Part shown: positions 11,086 through 45,008 of the stretch, piece after piece
Position numbering within the stretch: position 1 is the first letter of the stretch
Layout: each line of letters starts with the position of its first letter
Source: Eleginops maclovinus
Lineage: Eukaryota; Chordata; Actinopteri; Perciformes; Eleginopidae
Reading direction: 5' to 3'
Assembly (NCBI RefSeq): GCF_036324505.1
Contig: NC_086371.1
Span: 1,897,501-1,961,500 of the forward strand
DNA length: 64,000 nucleotides
The notes under the pieces: generated by a model
Databases searched by the model: none
The model's input: only the letters and a program-made list of their open reading frames with translations
Told to the model about the DNA's origin: nothing
Position numbers and translations under genes: made by a program

Positions 11086-14000
11086 ACTGAGAAGACATGT
11101 TTGGAGCTCTGGTTGCGCTGCTGCTCGGAGGGTGACATTTACATTTTATTTTCCAGAGCCAATTAAAAAGTCAATTTAGTATTTTTATTTTTACTAAAAA
11201 TAAGTAAAAATTATAAAGAAGCAAATGTATTTGATTTTATTAGCCAAAAGGATTAGACATAATGTTTATTCTTTGTGTTTGTTATTGTTATGTATTTTAT
11301 TTGTGTTGTTGGGTTTGAATACACTACATTCAACATTTCACTTCCTCCAAAAATGTATAAATATAATACAAAATAATAATAATTTACATACACATATTAT
11401 CTTCTTTTTTTTTTACAAGAAACACTAATAATAAATACATTAATTAAAGAACAAGAAGCTCAATGAAGTCCTTTTTACGTTTTAATGCTTTTAGCTATTA
11501 AAACAAACTTTATTTCCTTGTTTACCTTTTTTTTGGCTGTCAGCCAGGAATTCACAACTTCTGTTGTTATTTTATAAATAATTCACCCATTTTTTCTTTA
11601 TAGTAGGAGTAGGCTGTGGCGCCCCCTGGTGATACTCTGACCCCACTGCATCACCATCTTGAACTCTGCTTCTGCTCTAAGTGTGAACCTTACATTACTT
11701 TTGGCTATCAAATATAGTTGCTTTTTCTTCTTCTCCTTTAGTAAAATTCAGATATTACATTCTTTATAAATATGTCTTGGCTTTCTAGAACCAAACTATA
11801 TGAAAACACACCAAGATTTTCACATTAAAAAACAAACATGACAGTAGGCCATGAAAATATTTGGGTTATTGAGGGTTGGTGACTATCAGTCAATGTGGAG
11901 TAAAACTATAATATTCCTTTCAAAATGTAGTTTGATGTAAACATATTAATTATGGCAAAGCTAAAAATATATGGGACTATGGGAGATGTTTCACCCAAAT
12001 AACAAAATACATTAAAACAAATATTTGGTGTTGGTCTTTTGGGCTGGGTACACTATCCGTTATGTGTTTCCTTTTGTTTTCTCAGTTAACTTGTCCTGCT
12101 CATTCATTTGTATCCCTGTTTCAGTGGCAAAAAAACAAAATACAAACAACACTGGTTTCAGTTTCAATTTATTTGAAGTGATGCTAAAATTAAAATTCAT
12201 GTTTTAAGAAACTTTTAACCACTCCATTTATATCCCAAACACACACGATATCTATAGTCAGCCAAACTCTGTCAGATACAGTGAATTTCTAGCCACGTGG
12301 TTAACAATTAGGACCCAATCCATAACCCATCTCCCCCGCCCCGCCTGTGCAAGGCCTCGATATGCTTCCTATTCAGGCCTGTGGACGCTCAGCGGGTTCT
12401 ATAATGTGCAGCCTTCAATCTCGGTCCTTTGCATTAGAATAAAATACACCGAATGGACGGAACAAAATGCACTTTTAAATGTGATCCCGTGTTTTAGGAA
12501 AGAATGACAGGGTGTGAAATCATCATACAAATGTGCCTTATGTAATTGCATACTCTTCGAAAATGTTTCCTAATGTTGCATCACCTGTCAGGAAAGCTAT
12601 ATATAGACAGTACAGAGCCTACGAAATAAAAGAAATTCAAGGAATGCACGGTGAAGATGTGACGGTGAGTGACCGAGAAACCATGAGATGTGCACACAGG
12701 ACTCAGTGGAGGAAGACATCTCATTTCTGGTGGAGGGACAGTATCACACACCACACAATGTACTTCAGGTAAGGAGGCAGGTGTTTGTGGAGAGGTAGAC
12801 AAAGAAAAACAAGCACCTCGTTCCCTCAGAGCAGCTCTTTTCCTTCGCTCATTCGTAGAAAAATGGCTTCCTGGTTGTTTCTCCCAAACGCTTCGCTGCC
12901 TGCAGACTGGTTTTTGGTTGAAACCCTGAGAACACTCCTGTTGTCTGTTAGCGCCGTGCTACTGTCATTGCTGTTGTTCCTCTGAACCTGAAATATTATC
13001 CACATTTCTACTCCACCTCTGTCTGATTTGCGCCTCAAAAAGTCTGATAGTCGACACGCTGAAACCTGGACGGAGCCTCAGCAGCGATAGAGGAAAGAGC
13101 TTTCCTACAGTTCTTCCTGGGTATGTTGTTCCTGGGTTGTTCACTCAGCCTCTCTCCGTTTAGGCTAAGGAAGAGTTGGACTAAGCAGAGGAATTTCACG
13201 TTGAGATACTCTAAACACCTCGATACTACAGTCAGGGCTGCACAATCAAGACTCAAGACATCTCGAGAGCTTCAGGACAGTTCTTGAACACAACTTTTGG
13301 ACTTCATCAGTAGATACATTTTCCTCAGGAAGTCAAGTAGCTTTGAACTTATCATAACGTTTTAATGTCAATCGAGAGGATTAGGGCTGGGACGACTCAT
13401 TGATCTATGAACAGTTTGCACCGATAGAAGAAGCTTTTTGGAGCTTGGTCTCTTTAAAATACTGTTCTCGATCAAACTGCATCGTCAATTAGGTGTCAAA
13501 GGAACTGTATTTAGTCCCAGATTAGGTTTGTTTTTTACATTTAATATATAAAAACACATTCAATATTGAAACTGACTCTCCTCTCACCTATGATCTGCTC
13601 CAAAGAAGACAAACCCAATGGAAGTCATGTCTTTAGGTAGCTTTGCACACTGCTTCCTCATCTAAGTCTTAGGGTTTTACATTAATGCTTTGGAAGTAAT
13701 TAAGGAATTTCTAAGTATTTTGAGTTGAGTTTGTTCAAATGTGTCCCAACCCCTAACCCTAGTCAAGATCTTCTGCCTTAGCTGTTGAAGGAAAAGTACC
13801 CTTTAATTAAATTGCTCCTATATTGCCACCGATGAAGCTCAAAGCATCCTGATAGCCCGTGAGTCAGCTGGGCAGCCCCGTCACACATGGGAGTACAGTA
13901 GGTAAAAGAAGAGGTTCTGGATCTAAACCGTACAGTGCATTCCTTCTGATGACACAAAGTGATATTGAACAGATCATTTGTGCATCGAAGATATAAAAAC

Positions 14001-15561
14001 AAAAAGCTTTGCAGTCATTGTACAAGTTGAAGAGGTTCTGTGCAAAAAAAGGTGCAGCTTCCCTTCAGTCCGTCCTGCAGGATCCACAGGTTTGTTTTCA
14101 GGAACCTTTGAATAAAATAACCGATAAAAGCTGGAGTTGTATTTATCTAACAGCAGCCATTGTAGAAAGCCCCTCGATGTCACTAGGTAAAGTTTGTTGA
14201 TTATTATGGGTAGTTTGAACCTTTGAAACATGCAGTTTTATGGTTTAAAACTTTACTTAATTGCGTTATAAATCCCATGCAAGCTCAATTAAAGAGCCAT
14301 TGTTTTATTTGAATGGGTTTGAGGCAACTTAAGGTATAAAGCTATGAAAAAAGCAAAAAGGAGTATGAAAAATGTATTTTTTCTGAAGCAATTTTTCATA
14401 CTTTTTATCAAAACAAAACCCTAAAATGTCCAAAACCTTAATGCATGTTTCTGAAGTTTTTCCTAAGACATGCAATCTCTACAATGGGCTTTTTATACCT
14501 AATTGTTGACCATATTTTTTACCTTAAATACAATAAAATCTCTTTTCATGGCCACCAATCAGCGACTCGGAGACATGGGGGAAGCAGTTAGTGAATATTG
14601 GATAATTCAAAGCAAGATAATTGGTAATGTATGTTTAATTCATGAACTTCATCAGGGCTTTTTTGCTCATACTGGTTAGAGCCAGCGAGTTAATTGTGTT
14701 ATTAGTAAGGTTTTATTATCTCCAAACTATTTTCCCCAGCCACGGGTGTAACTGCAATCACTTTAAGGCTCAGACGTTGTTTAAGATGCTAAAATAGTCC
14801 CTTTATGAACTTTTAAAGCTTGGTGATGAGCCCAGTTGAGCTCAAGGGTTCACCTGCACAATACAAAAGTGATCAAGACAACAGCTGATTATGCTTTGTA
14901 ATTAATGCAAACACTGCGACTGCAACACATCGTCCGTTTGAAAACTTATCCTAGCATCTTCTATAATTTATTCCGTGTAAAATTAGCATGACGTTTTGAT
15001 TGACACGGGTTTTTGCAGGCACTCTTCTGTGTTTCTACCAGGTTTCATTTATGTATTGCATCCCTTATTACTTTCCTATTATTGTCACAGTACCTGCACT
15101 GACCCATGCTTTATTTAATGAGTCTCTAAACCACTGATGAGTGACAGGTGCATTGGTTTTTGAGGAGGCGGGGCTTCTACAAAGGCTAGAAATGTGACGC
15201 TGCGTTCACAGCAAGCATGTTCTGAACAGGTTATCTGCATTTTATATTCAGCTTTTCCAACATAAAGCTTCAGGAAAAAGATTTAGAAAAGCTCGAGCGT
15301 GTTCAATAAATTAGCTACATGTTCGTTAACGGAGCCGTGTGAACCGGGTATTAAGTATAATTTTGAAAAAAACACAAATACAAAAGTACAACAAAGTTCC
15401 CCCGTCTGGTTCTGATCCGATAAACAAAAAGGCAAACGTGTGACCGCACTTCAAACCTTCTGATCAGAGAGAGTGAGATCAGAGTCACTCTCAGGTCAGC
15501 CAATCATTGCCAGTGATGGATCAGGTAACACAAACAAAGCCCGGGATCCTCAGAGTCCAGC
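11086..15561. other. Intergenic region between thoc3 (5') and shootin (3')
   Basis: AT-rich, no exon supported on either strand. The part next to 15561 is the shootin 3' UTR; a TTTATT near 15111 would be an AATAAA on the minus strand about 450 bases past the stop. Text around 15160-15300 and 13380-13460 looks like dispersed repeat but was not assigned. Confidence 0.5.
11621..11632 (-). promoter_or_regulatory. CTCF-like motif
   Basis: Minus strand TCACCAGGGGGC followed by GCC matches 11 of 12 positions of the CTCF core and has the strong AGGGGGC centre. It lies about 550 bases upstream of the thoc3 promoter motif in the same orientation. Binding is not shown by sequence alone. Confidence 0.35.
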
Positions 15562-36493
<20,932 letters not shown>

Positions 36494-36579
36494 CTGCAGA
36501 GGGACAGACAGCAGGTCGACTCATTACATCACACTGAGCATACAGGTCACTGACACCAGGGTACAGTTACATACACACA

Positions 36580-36614
<35 letters not shown>

Positions 36615-39333
36615 TTAGTCAGACACCACCACAGGCTGTTTGCACTGAGCTGTTATAAAACACCAGCTAACTCCCGATCCATTTCTACAACGGGGAAATC
36701 CAGTCAATTTGAAACTCATGAAATCGGTTTTCATGAGTTCATGGACCAACTGTGAAGATGAATTGCATACGTTTACATTTGAATGCATTGGAGAGTGTTC
36801 CAAAGGACAGCAGGCTTTGTCTGTCTTCTCTTAAATCTTCACATACCCAGAGACACAGAGGGACGATATGGACATTTTGGTCTAATTCCAACCTTCCCTG
36901 CCTCTCTCCATCGTCTTCAAATGTTCCCTGGCCTTTACTTTCACCACCGACAGCTCATCACCTCTGATAACAGATCGACCCTTTCTGCCCCTGCTGATGA
37001 CGCACTATTGGTCCTATTGTTCTACATTTAAGATGAACAGCTGTGGAGACGCTGGGCGATGAAACAGGAGGACGTCACCGAGATTAACAAGTGCAAACCT
37101 GCGTCAACATTCAAGGACAGACTGCAGGATTCATATTTGGAAAGGACACACAATGCACACAATATGTAGAGTAAATCAAACCCAGACCAGTCCCTTTAAA
37201 AACCTTTGTGGTAACCAATGACTTAACTCAGTATTTGGGGCTGCGCTTTGGCTAGTATTGGCCCTGTTTGAAGAGCATTCAAATATATATTCGGACCGAT
37301 TGCAACAACAGAAACAGCATGTGAGTTTAATATTCAACAAATGCTTTTCCAGATCTTATTTGGGCTTCAAATCGCTCGACAAAAGCACCTCAAGCGAGTG
37401 TAGAAACCTTTTTGTGTGACTGAGTTACGATACAGTGTTTCTGATGCTCAAAATTAGAGTAAAATTAGTTATGGAAACAAGAGTTATACATGTTGAACAG
37501 TACGGTGATGGACATAAAACTCTCCTGGTTTAATGAACTGGTCATTTGATTAGAAAAGAGACAGAAATCAAGCAACATTTAAGGTTCCCAGGGTGCGTTT
37601 CAGTCAGAGACATCCAATAACAGATGGCGTTGAAGGATCATGTTGACCTTCAGTTTTATACTACACTTCTTTCCCTCTCCTGTCTAGATTCAGGGTAACA
37701 AAGCAGTGACGTCATCTCTCCTCCGTCTGAGCTGGAGTTCCAGCCTCTTTTCTTTATTGGACGGCGATGTGCATCGGCCTTCTGATTGACCGCATTCGGT
37801 AGCTGAGAGTCTGAAATGCTGCTGATCTGAACACGCTTCATTTAAAACGGTAATTGGAAGTCGTAGAGAACGCAGTGAACTCGAGTGTGTAAAAGTTAAG
37901 GCAAACAAACAAAGAAAAGACTCCATTTAGGGTTCCGACAACCACCTGAAGAAAGACTGCAAGTACATTCAGTCATTACGTACTGAACATTCACAAGTTT
38001 TACTGTAATTCTGGAGCAAAGCATCCTGATTCGGTAACAAGATGCTTCAACTCCTGAAGGTTAACCAAAGGATACCATTTACTGAAGCAGTAGTTGCTCC
38101 TTAATAAAGACAATGACCAACATTGCACCCCACTTTGGCTCAAAACGGGGCGCATGGCCTCCAAAAGATTGTGTTACAACTAAGATTTCTCAAAAAGAAG
38201 GCCAGTGTTTAAATGAGTGCTTTAGACATTGAGGATTTAAAGTCCCACTTTTAGTTACTATGTCCTTCTTGGGACAATTAGCAGTCATTTCAAATGGAAA
38301 GACATTGATGCAGGTTTAAATTGCTCAAGGTTGGACAATTGTAGGAGATGAATTAGAAGTAAACCAAACGAACAGTATTGAAACAAGAGAAAGTGTCACA
38401 TAGTCCGCCTCAAATGTCTAGAGTCCTGCTTATCTGCCTGTGTCTCTTCAAGCGAATCCACTCTTACCCAGACTCCTCCAGTTATTCCTTACCTGTCCAC
38501 CAGGTGGACTTTCTTTTTATTCCACATCCCATCTGTCTTGCACTCACCTCAGCTTTCCACCTGCACCTCATCTTCATTTCCGTTTTTCTAATCGTAGTTT
38601 CTTTTTCCCTCGAGCCAGATGAACCTGCAAGTCAATTTTCTGCAACTTTTCGACCGTTGTGTACTTCCTCTGTTTAAATAAATATCTTTATTTTGTTTGA
38701 TGTCGTCTTTTTTAGCACATTCTTACTTAAACTTCTTATTTTTTAAATAAATATTTGTATTTTATTTACTTGAAATTGTTTTGATGCGAGCTCCTTTTTT
38801 AATAAATATATTTATGTTTATTTTGGATCTTAACTGTTGTATTTGTTTATCGATATTTGTCACGCAACACAAATTCCCCTGGGTTAAATAAGATATTCAG
38901 ATGCTGATTGATTCACCACAGTCTAATTTAGACAACACTTGGAGTAATGACAGATATTTAAGAGGTATCCTGACATATTGAATCTGAGTCTCTGCAGGGC
39001 GTCACCGCTACATCCTCAGATAGGAGGACTAAAGGAAGCTGATCATCTCTCTCCTCCAGCAGCAGGAAGCGTTTGTCCCACTTTCTGTCTCCGCTCTACC
39101 TGCAGTCTCACACTCTGTCAGCTCACATCTCCCTGAGGAGCAGTGCGGGCGACGGGTTCTCCGGCAGACAGACAGAGAGGGGACACTGAGGGTGAGCGGT
39201 TCAATTCCCCCTGCAGAACAGGGATGCACAACTTGACTTCCATCCTTTGAATTAAAACATGAAAACCCCCAGTCTCTGCTGAAAGGTCAACGTGAAGTCA
39301 GCGGTCCCTGACTTTCCTCTGAATACTAATGCT

Positions 39334-39440
39334 GAAAGAGGCCCTTTTCTGCTTTAGGGAGGTTGTCCCTTTCCTGTAGTCTGCTCTATAGGTTTTAGTG
39401 CATGTAAATGGTCTGCAGATGCTAAAATCCCGGTGTTTCC
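39334..39440 (+). repeat. Dispersed repeat R-A, copy 1
   Basis: Starts GAAAGAGGCCC and contains CTATAGGTTTTAGTGCATGT then AAATGGTCTGCA-A-GCTAAAATCCC. The same text is at 50299-50400 (plus) and in reverse at 55967-56068. Known in style from many fish genomes; family not assigned. Confidence 0.75.
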
Positions 39441-40025
39441 TCCATCTACCCAGCCCCAACTGACACTTAGATATGTGGTTTGATGTTATTACACCAGCAG
39501 GTTGAGCTAGGCTTGCTCTGCTGCTCTTTGATTGCTTCTTTATAAGCAGCACTAATTCTCTTTTTTGTCGGGGGTGTCTGCACCAGCTGAGCTTTCTAAC
39601 AAAGGTCGGAAGAGGAGGCACATTGTTTGATTTATGCACCAGCTGGGGACGGCCCTCCACCAGGGCCCACTAATGTTTCAATCTGGCTTCTGTTCAATTA
39701 GAGGGACAGAGAATAGACTTTGTCAGACAGTCTTTCTAAAATAAGTCAGGTTTTGGGTCAATAAGCACCAAACTAAATCTGTAAAACATCAGTTTTGACT
39801 GTTTTTCTTGTGACTTCTTGCTTGTTTTTTCTGACAAACATTAAACAACCCTCAAACTGGACACACACTTTCCCATTTTTGCTGTTAATGAACTTGATAT
39901 TCAACTATCTTGAGCAATTAATCGACTCTCTGTTCATTACTTTTGTCTATATTGGATGATTAATGAGTATACTGTATGCTGATAGTTTCATTGGAAGCAC
40001 ATAAAGCTCTACGTACAATCTCTCA

Positions 40026-40170
40026 TGAACGTTAGCATCACAAGGGCTCCCTCGGACAAAAGCCAATGGGATTTTTCCATTGGCTTTTGGATTATTGCAG
40101 AAAAGAATCCCTGACGAGGGAGCAGGAAGTACTAAAGAAAACGCTGACTCATTTTGAGGTTTAGGACTCA
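40026..40170 (+). mobile_element. VNTR-element flanks without the VNTR
   Basis: Carries GCATCACAAGGGCTCCCT (as at 4017) and AAAAGCCAATGGGATTTT, then GATTATTGCAGAAAA, and after a short joint GGAAGTACTAAAGAAAACGC and TGACTCATTTTGAGG as in the right flanks near 19575 and 54030. The 72-bp array is absent. It may be an empty or collapsed copy of the same element. Confidence 0.45.
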
Positions 40171-41969
40171 TTCCACTACGCCTTAAGAAAAACCAAGTGG
40201 TCCATTTATTTTGATGTAGGTCAATGGCATTAGCAAGGCATTAACACACCTCTAAGGATGAGGGTTAAATTCCCAGTAAAAAGGGTAGCTTTATTTTGAC
40301 ACAGTTGGACGCTGGGGTAGGTTTGTTGCAAAATGAATGTAGGTCAATGGGGAACGTAAGGCATTATCAAACACTGGGTCATGATTAAGCTCCCAATTAT
40401 TGAGCAAGGCATTGTTACTGAAGGTTTTTCCTGTAGGTCAAAGGGTGGAGCTATAGGCTAGGCTAATATGACATTACAAGGGTTGTGTGCTCAATTCCGT
40501 GAGTGATTAAGTAGGTAAAGCAAGGCATCATCATCGGAAGGAGTTGTGGGTTAAATTTCCACTACATTCTTATTAACTGTGAGGGTAAAATACTACCTTA
40601 AATGCTAGATTAGAGGCAGCTAATGAGTAGAGTAATGAAGGGTTTGTGTTTTGTTCTAATGAGATGAACTAATCTTCAAACCTGAGGCTATTTCTGATTA
40701 AAAGGGGAATAAAATCAGATATTTATCCCAGAATTCGGACTGCCAGGCTCTTTACACTCAACACATTTCTCTCTAAAATCCCCCAAAACCATTTAGAAAT
40801 CATGAAGCTTCCCCATGAATCCCCCTTTAAAATCTCCGGAATGAATACACAGTAGGATTGCTCCTCTCTGCTGAAATGGCGAGAGGAGAGGCAGTTTTAG
40901 GGAGGGGTCCGGCTCTTTCATGTCTCCAAAAAAACCTCCAGGAGAAGCCGGCCGGCGAATCCCACCGGCTGATATCACCGAGCAAAAATGTCCCATCTTA
41001 TCCGGAAACACATGCACTTCAATCCCGACACATTCATAACGGGTTGTGAGCAGAACACTTTGGATACGGATAGAAACATGACATATTTCTCTGTTTTGTA
41101 TGCTGTACCTCTGTGTGCATGTGCGCCTCCTCGCATCCCTCCATCTGCGCGGATGAAGAGCAGGGAAGCATTTTGAGGAAAAGAGAAGATGGATTATTCC
41201 CACTGCTGTCCTTTGTTATACCCACGCGACGTTATTCAGCTTTATTCTAGCAGCACATGACAGGACCCGAGACCATTATCCTTTTCCTCTGCCAAGCACA
41301 TGGGATGGAGAGCTCGGTGTTGGTGATCCTCCTCCTCTCTGACAGCATCATCTGGCTCCCTGAACCCCTCCTCCTCCCTCCTCTTCCTCCTCTCCCAGTG
41401 CTGCAGGCAGAGTCGGACTAAACCATTTGTGCACAGCAGGATATCCACTAAAAGCATGTTCTGCAAGCTAAGTCTGTTAGCTTTGCTTTAAATGTGAGTT
41501 TATTTCTCCTTGCACATCTTCAATTAAGCCCTTATATTGTACAAATCAAACCGCAGCCACTTTTTAAATGCTAATTTGGGGAGTCATGGTGCGTTCAAGT
41601 GCTGATGGGAGAGTCTGACATGGAGTGTTGCATTCAAGTTCAATTTTGTAGCAGGTGAACATAATTCATAAGGAAGCAGACAGCCATACATGTAGTCCTA
41701 TTATCATTTAATGGCCTTTTTTATTTGTATTTATTTATAGTAGTGTAAGTGATCCCCGATGTTTGTGTTCAATAATCAAATTCATTATAACTACTTTTTC
41801 CAATGAATTTGATTATTTTATTGTTTGTTCAATGTGCAAGATAACCTATATGGTGTCTGTGTTTTTATTCTAAATATAAATGACATGTCCAATCCCTCAT
41901 AAATGCTGATTCATAAACATAAATAAATACAACTGGTTTTATGGTTTGTTCCTTAACTGGGATCAGAAT

Positions 41970-42079
<110 letters not shown>

Positions 42080-42288
42080 TCATGTACTATATGTGGGAAA
42101 GGCTGCTCTACAGTGACATCTAGAGGAACGTACATGCCATTACACCTTAAGGTTCCCAATTATTTTAACATGATGTGCCTATTTATTATTACATTATAAA
42201 AGACAGAAAAAGTACAAATCTGAATCTATAACATTTGTATTCATGTTTTAAAATGTGTTTAAAAAATCACAGCGTCAGATATGCTAAC

Positions 42289-42312
42289 GTCACGTGACTC
42301 GGGTCATGTGAC
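42289..42312 (+). promoter_or_regulatory. gm2a promoter: CLEAR motif and CATGTG palindrome
   Basis: GTCACGTGAC at 42289-42298 is a perfect CLEAR palindrome, the site through which TFEB/TFE3 switch on lysosomal genes. Fourteen bases on, GTCATGTGAC (42303-42312) is a second palindromic E-box of MITF/TFE type. They lie 112-135 bases upstream of the gm2a ATG. The motifs are read directly; control by TFEB is inferred from the motif and from the lysosomal role of the gene. Confidence 0.65.
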
Positions 42313-42423
42313 CGGCCGGTGTGATAGTAAACACGGAAGTGGCTGCTCCTCACATTCTGTGCTCTGTTACCGGGCAGATTAGTTGCTTCTCCGGGTTGTG
42401 TCGCTGTCTCAGAGAAGAACATC

Positions 42424-44973
42424 ATGGACAAAGTTGTATTCCTCACTTTTAGCCTGGTTTTACTTTTATCTCAGGTAAACTACAGCTCCTCCAGACTGAG
42501 GAGAGTCCACAAGGCTCGGGTGAGATTTACTGCTATTAATACTGCAATGATAGAACTATAATACTGCTCAGTCCACTGTAATACTGCTAACCTAATACTG
42601 GGACTAATAATGCTACCGGCTCATAACAAACAAGGCTCAGGTGTGTTTACTGATATTAATGATACTGATAGTAATTCTGGAATACTGCTCATAATACCAT
42701 AGTACTGCTAACAGAATACTGCTCATAATACCATAGTACTGCTAACATAATACTGCTAATAATACTGAAGTACTGCTAACATACTACTGCTAATAATACT
42801 GAAGTACTGCTAACATACTACAGGTAATAATACTGAAGTACTGCTAACATACTACTGCTAATAATACTGAAGTACTGCTAACATACTACTGCTAATAATA
42901 CTGAAGTACTGCTAACAGAATACTGCTAATAATACTGAAGTACTGCTAACATAATACTGCTAATAATACTGAAGTACTGCTAACAGAATACTGCTAATAA
43001 TACTGAAGTACTGCTAACAGAATACTGCTAATAATACTGAAGTACTGCTAACAGAATACTGCTAATAATACTGAAGTACTGCTAATATACTACTGCTAAT
43101 AATACTGAAGTACTGCTAACATACTACTGCTAATAATACTGAAGTACTGCTAATAATACTGCTAATAATACTGAAGTACTGTTAACAGAATACTGCCAAT
43201 AATACTGAAGTACTGCTAACATAATACTGCTAATAACACCGAAGTACTGCTAACATACTACTGCTAATAATACTGAAGTACTGCTAACAGAATACTGCCA
43301 ATAATACTGAAGTACTGCTAACATACTACTGCTAATAATACTGAAGTACTGCTAACATACTACTGCTAATAATACTGAAGTACTGCTAATAATACTGCTA
43401 ATAATACTGAAGTACTGCTAACATACTACTGCTCATAATACTGAAGTACTGCTAACATACTACTGCTAATAATACTGAAGTACTGCTAATATACTACTGC
43501 TAATAATACTGAAGTACTGCTAACAGAATACTGCTAATAATACTGAAGTACTGCTAACATACTACTGCTAATAATACTGCTAATAATACCATAGTACAGT
43601 TAACAATACCGTACTTCTTCTGATAAAAGTACTGCTAGTAACACTGCTTATAATGCCATAAAACAGCTAATAGTGACGCTGTCCTCTGTCCAGGCATATT
43701 GAGGCTACAGCTGTAATCTCAAACCTGAAGTCTGGATGTAAACTTTAGGTATCTAGACTAAAAGAACCACAGATAATTCACTGTAAGAAATACACAGCTT
43801 ACCTAAATGGGTCATGGTTCTTCAGTACCCTTTACACTGCCATTTATCTGTTCTTACTTTTTACGGTTTATGTGATCTCAAAGGAAGAGAATAACTGATA
43901 ATCTCATGGATTGAATCACTCACTCTTTTCATTTACAAGACATAATGTGATCAGCCAATTACAGAGCCTTGCTTTAATCATGCTGTCAATCCACAGGGAC
44001 ACAAAGCATGATCAATAAAACTGTTTACAGGATTAAATACTCCGATAAACAACAACACAAATGTATAAAAGGTATGAGTAGAGTTTGGTAACCATGTCTT
44101 GTTTTGCTGTGGAGAGAACAAAAGAGACTTCACACTGTGGGAAAAACAAACATGCAGATTACCTCACTCGAGTTTCAGGTCTTGGCAAGTTCATTTTCAT
44201 AAAGCGTTGAAATAAACCGGTCTGTGTGTTCAAACAGCTCCTGCAAACGTCTAAAACACACGGACTCAGTAATCTCAGATATGGAGGATTTGTAGTAAAC
44301 GTGCAGATAAATTAAAAGGCTGGTTTTTGCCTCTCATTCTGCGTGTGTGTGTGTGTGTAGATTCTGGGTTTCGACTGGCAGAACTGCGGACAGCCCGATG
44401 CTCCAGCTGTCCTGAAGACGCTGACGGTGTCTCCGGACCCGATCTCCATCCCCGGAGACCTGACCGCCTCGGCTTCTGGATCCACATCTGTGGAGCTCGC
44501 TGCCCCGCTGTCTGTGAGTCACACTGCGCTGATACGCAAACACGGTCCACACCTAGAGGGGGGGCTAGGTCTCCAGGCAGGACACACAGACTCCTATCGT
44601 TTTTAAGCTTAATTTTGTTCTGAGTATTTCAATAGTTAGTGTGTCTTTGTAGTCAGTTTGACTCGTTGTGGTTGATATTCCTTCTTGTGGATATTTTGTG
44701 TCTTAAGGTTGTTGTCTTGTGTGTTTGTGGAGACATTGTGTGTGTCTTTATGGTGGATTAGTTTCTTTTTGTGGTCAATTTGATTCTCTATGTAGTGGAT
44801 TTTGGTGTTTTGTTGTTTTTCCGAGTGTCTTTCTAGAGGTTCTGTGTTTCTTTACGGTTGTGTCAGGTGTCAGTCTGTTCATAATCAGTTTGTGTCTCTT
44901 TGTTGTTGCGCTTATAAACTAACTGTCTATTGCCAGTGACTGACCCTGAGCTGTGTGACATGTTTAACAGGAG

Positions 44974-45008
<35 letters not shown>

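Noticed and set aside
37690..37841. Minus-strand text reading WNSSSDGGEMTSLL as the first shootin exon
   Set aside because: Only a loose likeness to MNSSDEEKQ-LITSL; no ATG at the right place, and the following codons do not fit.
40793..41203. 136-codon minus-strand frame in a GC-richer stretch
   Set aside because: No recognisable domain, no match to the missing shootin N-terminus, and no clear splice borders.
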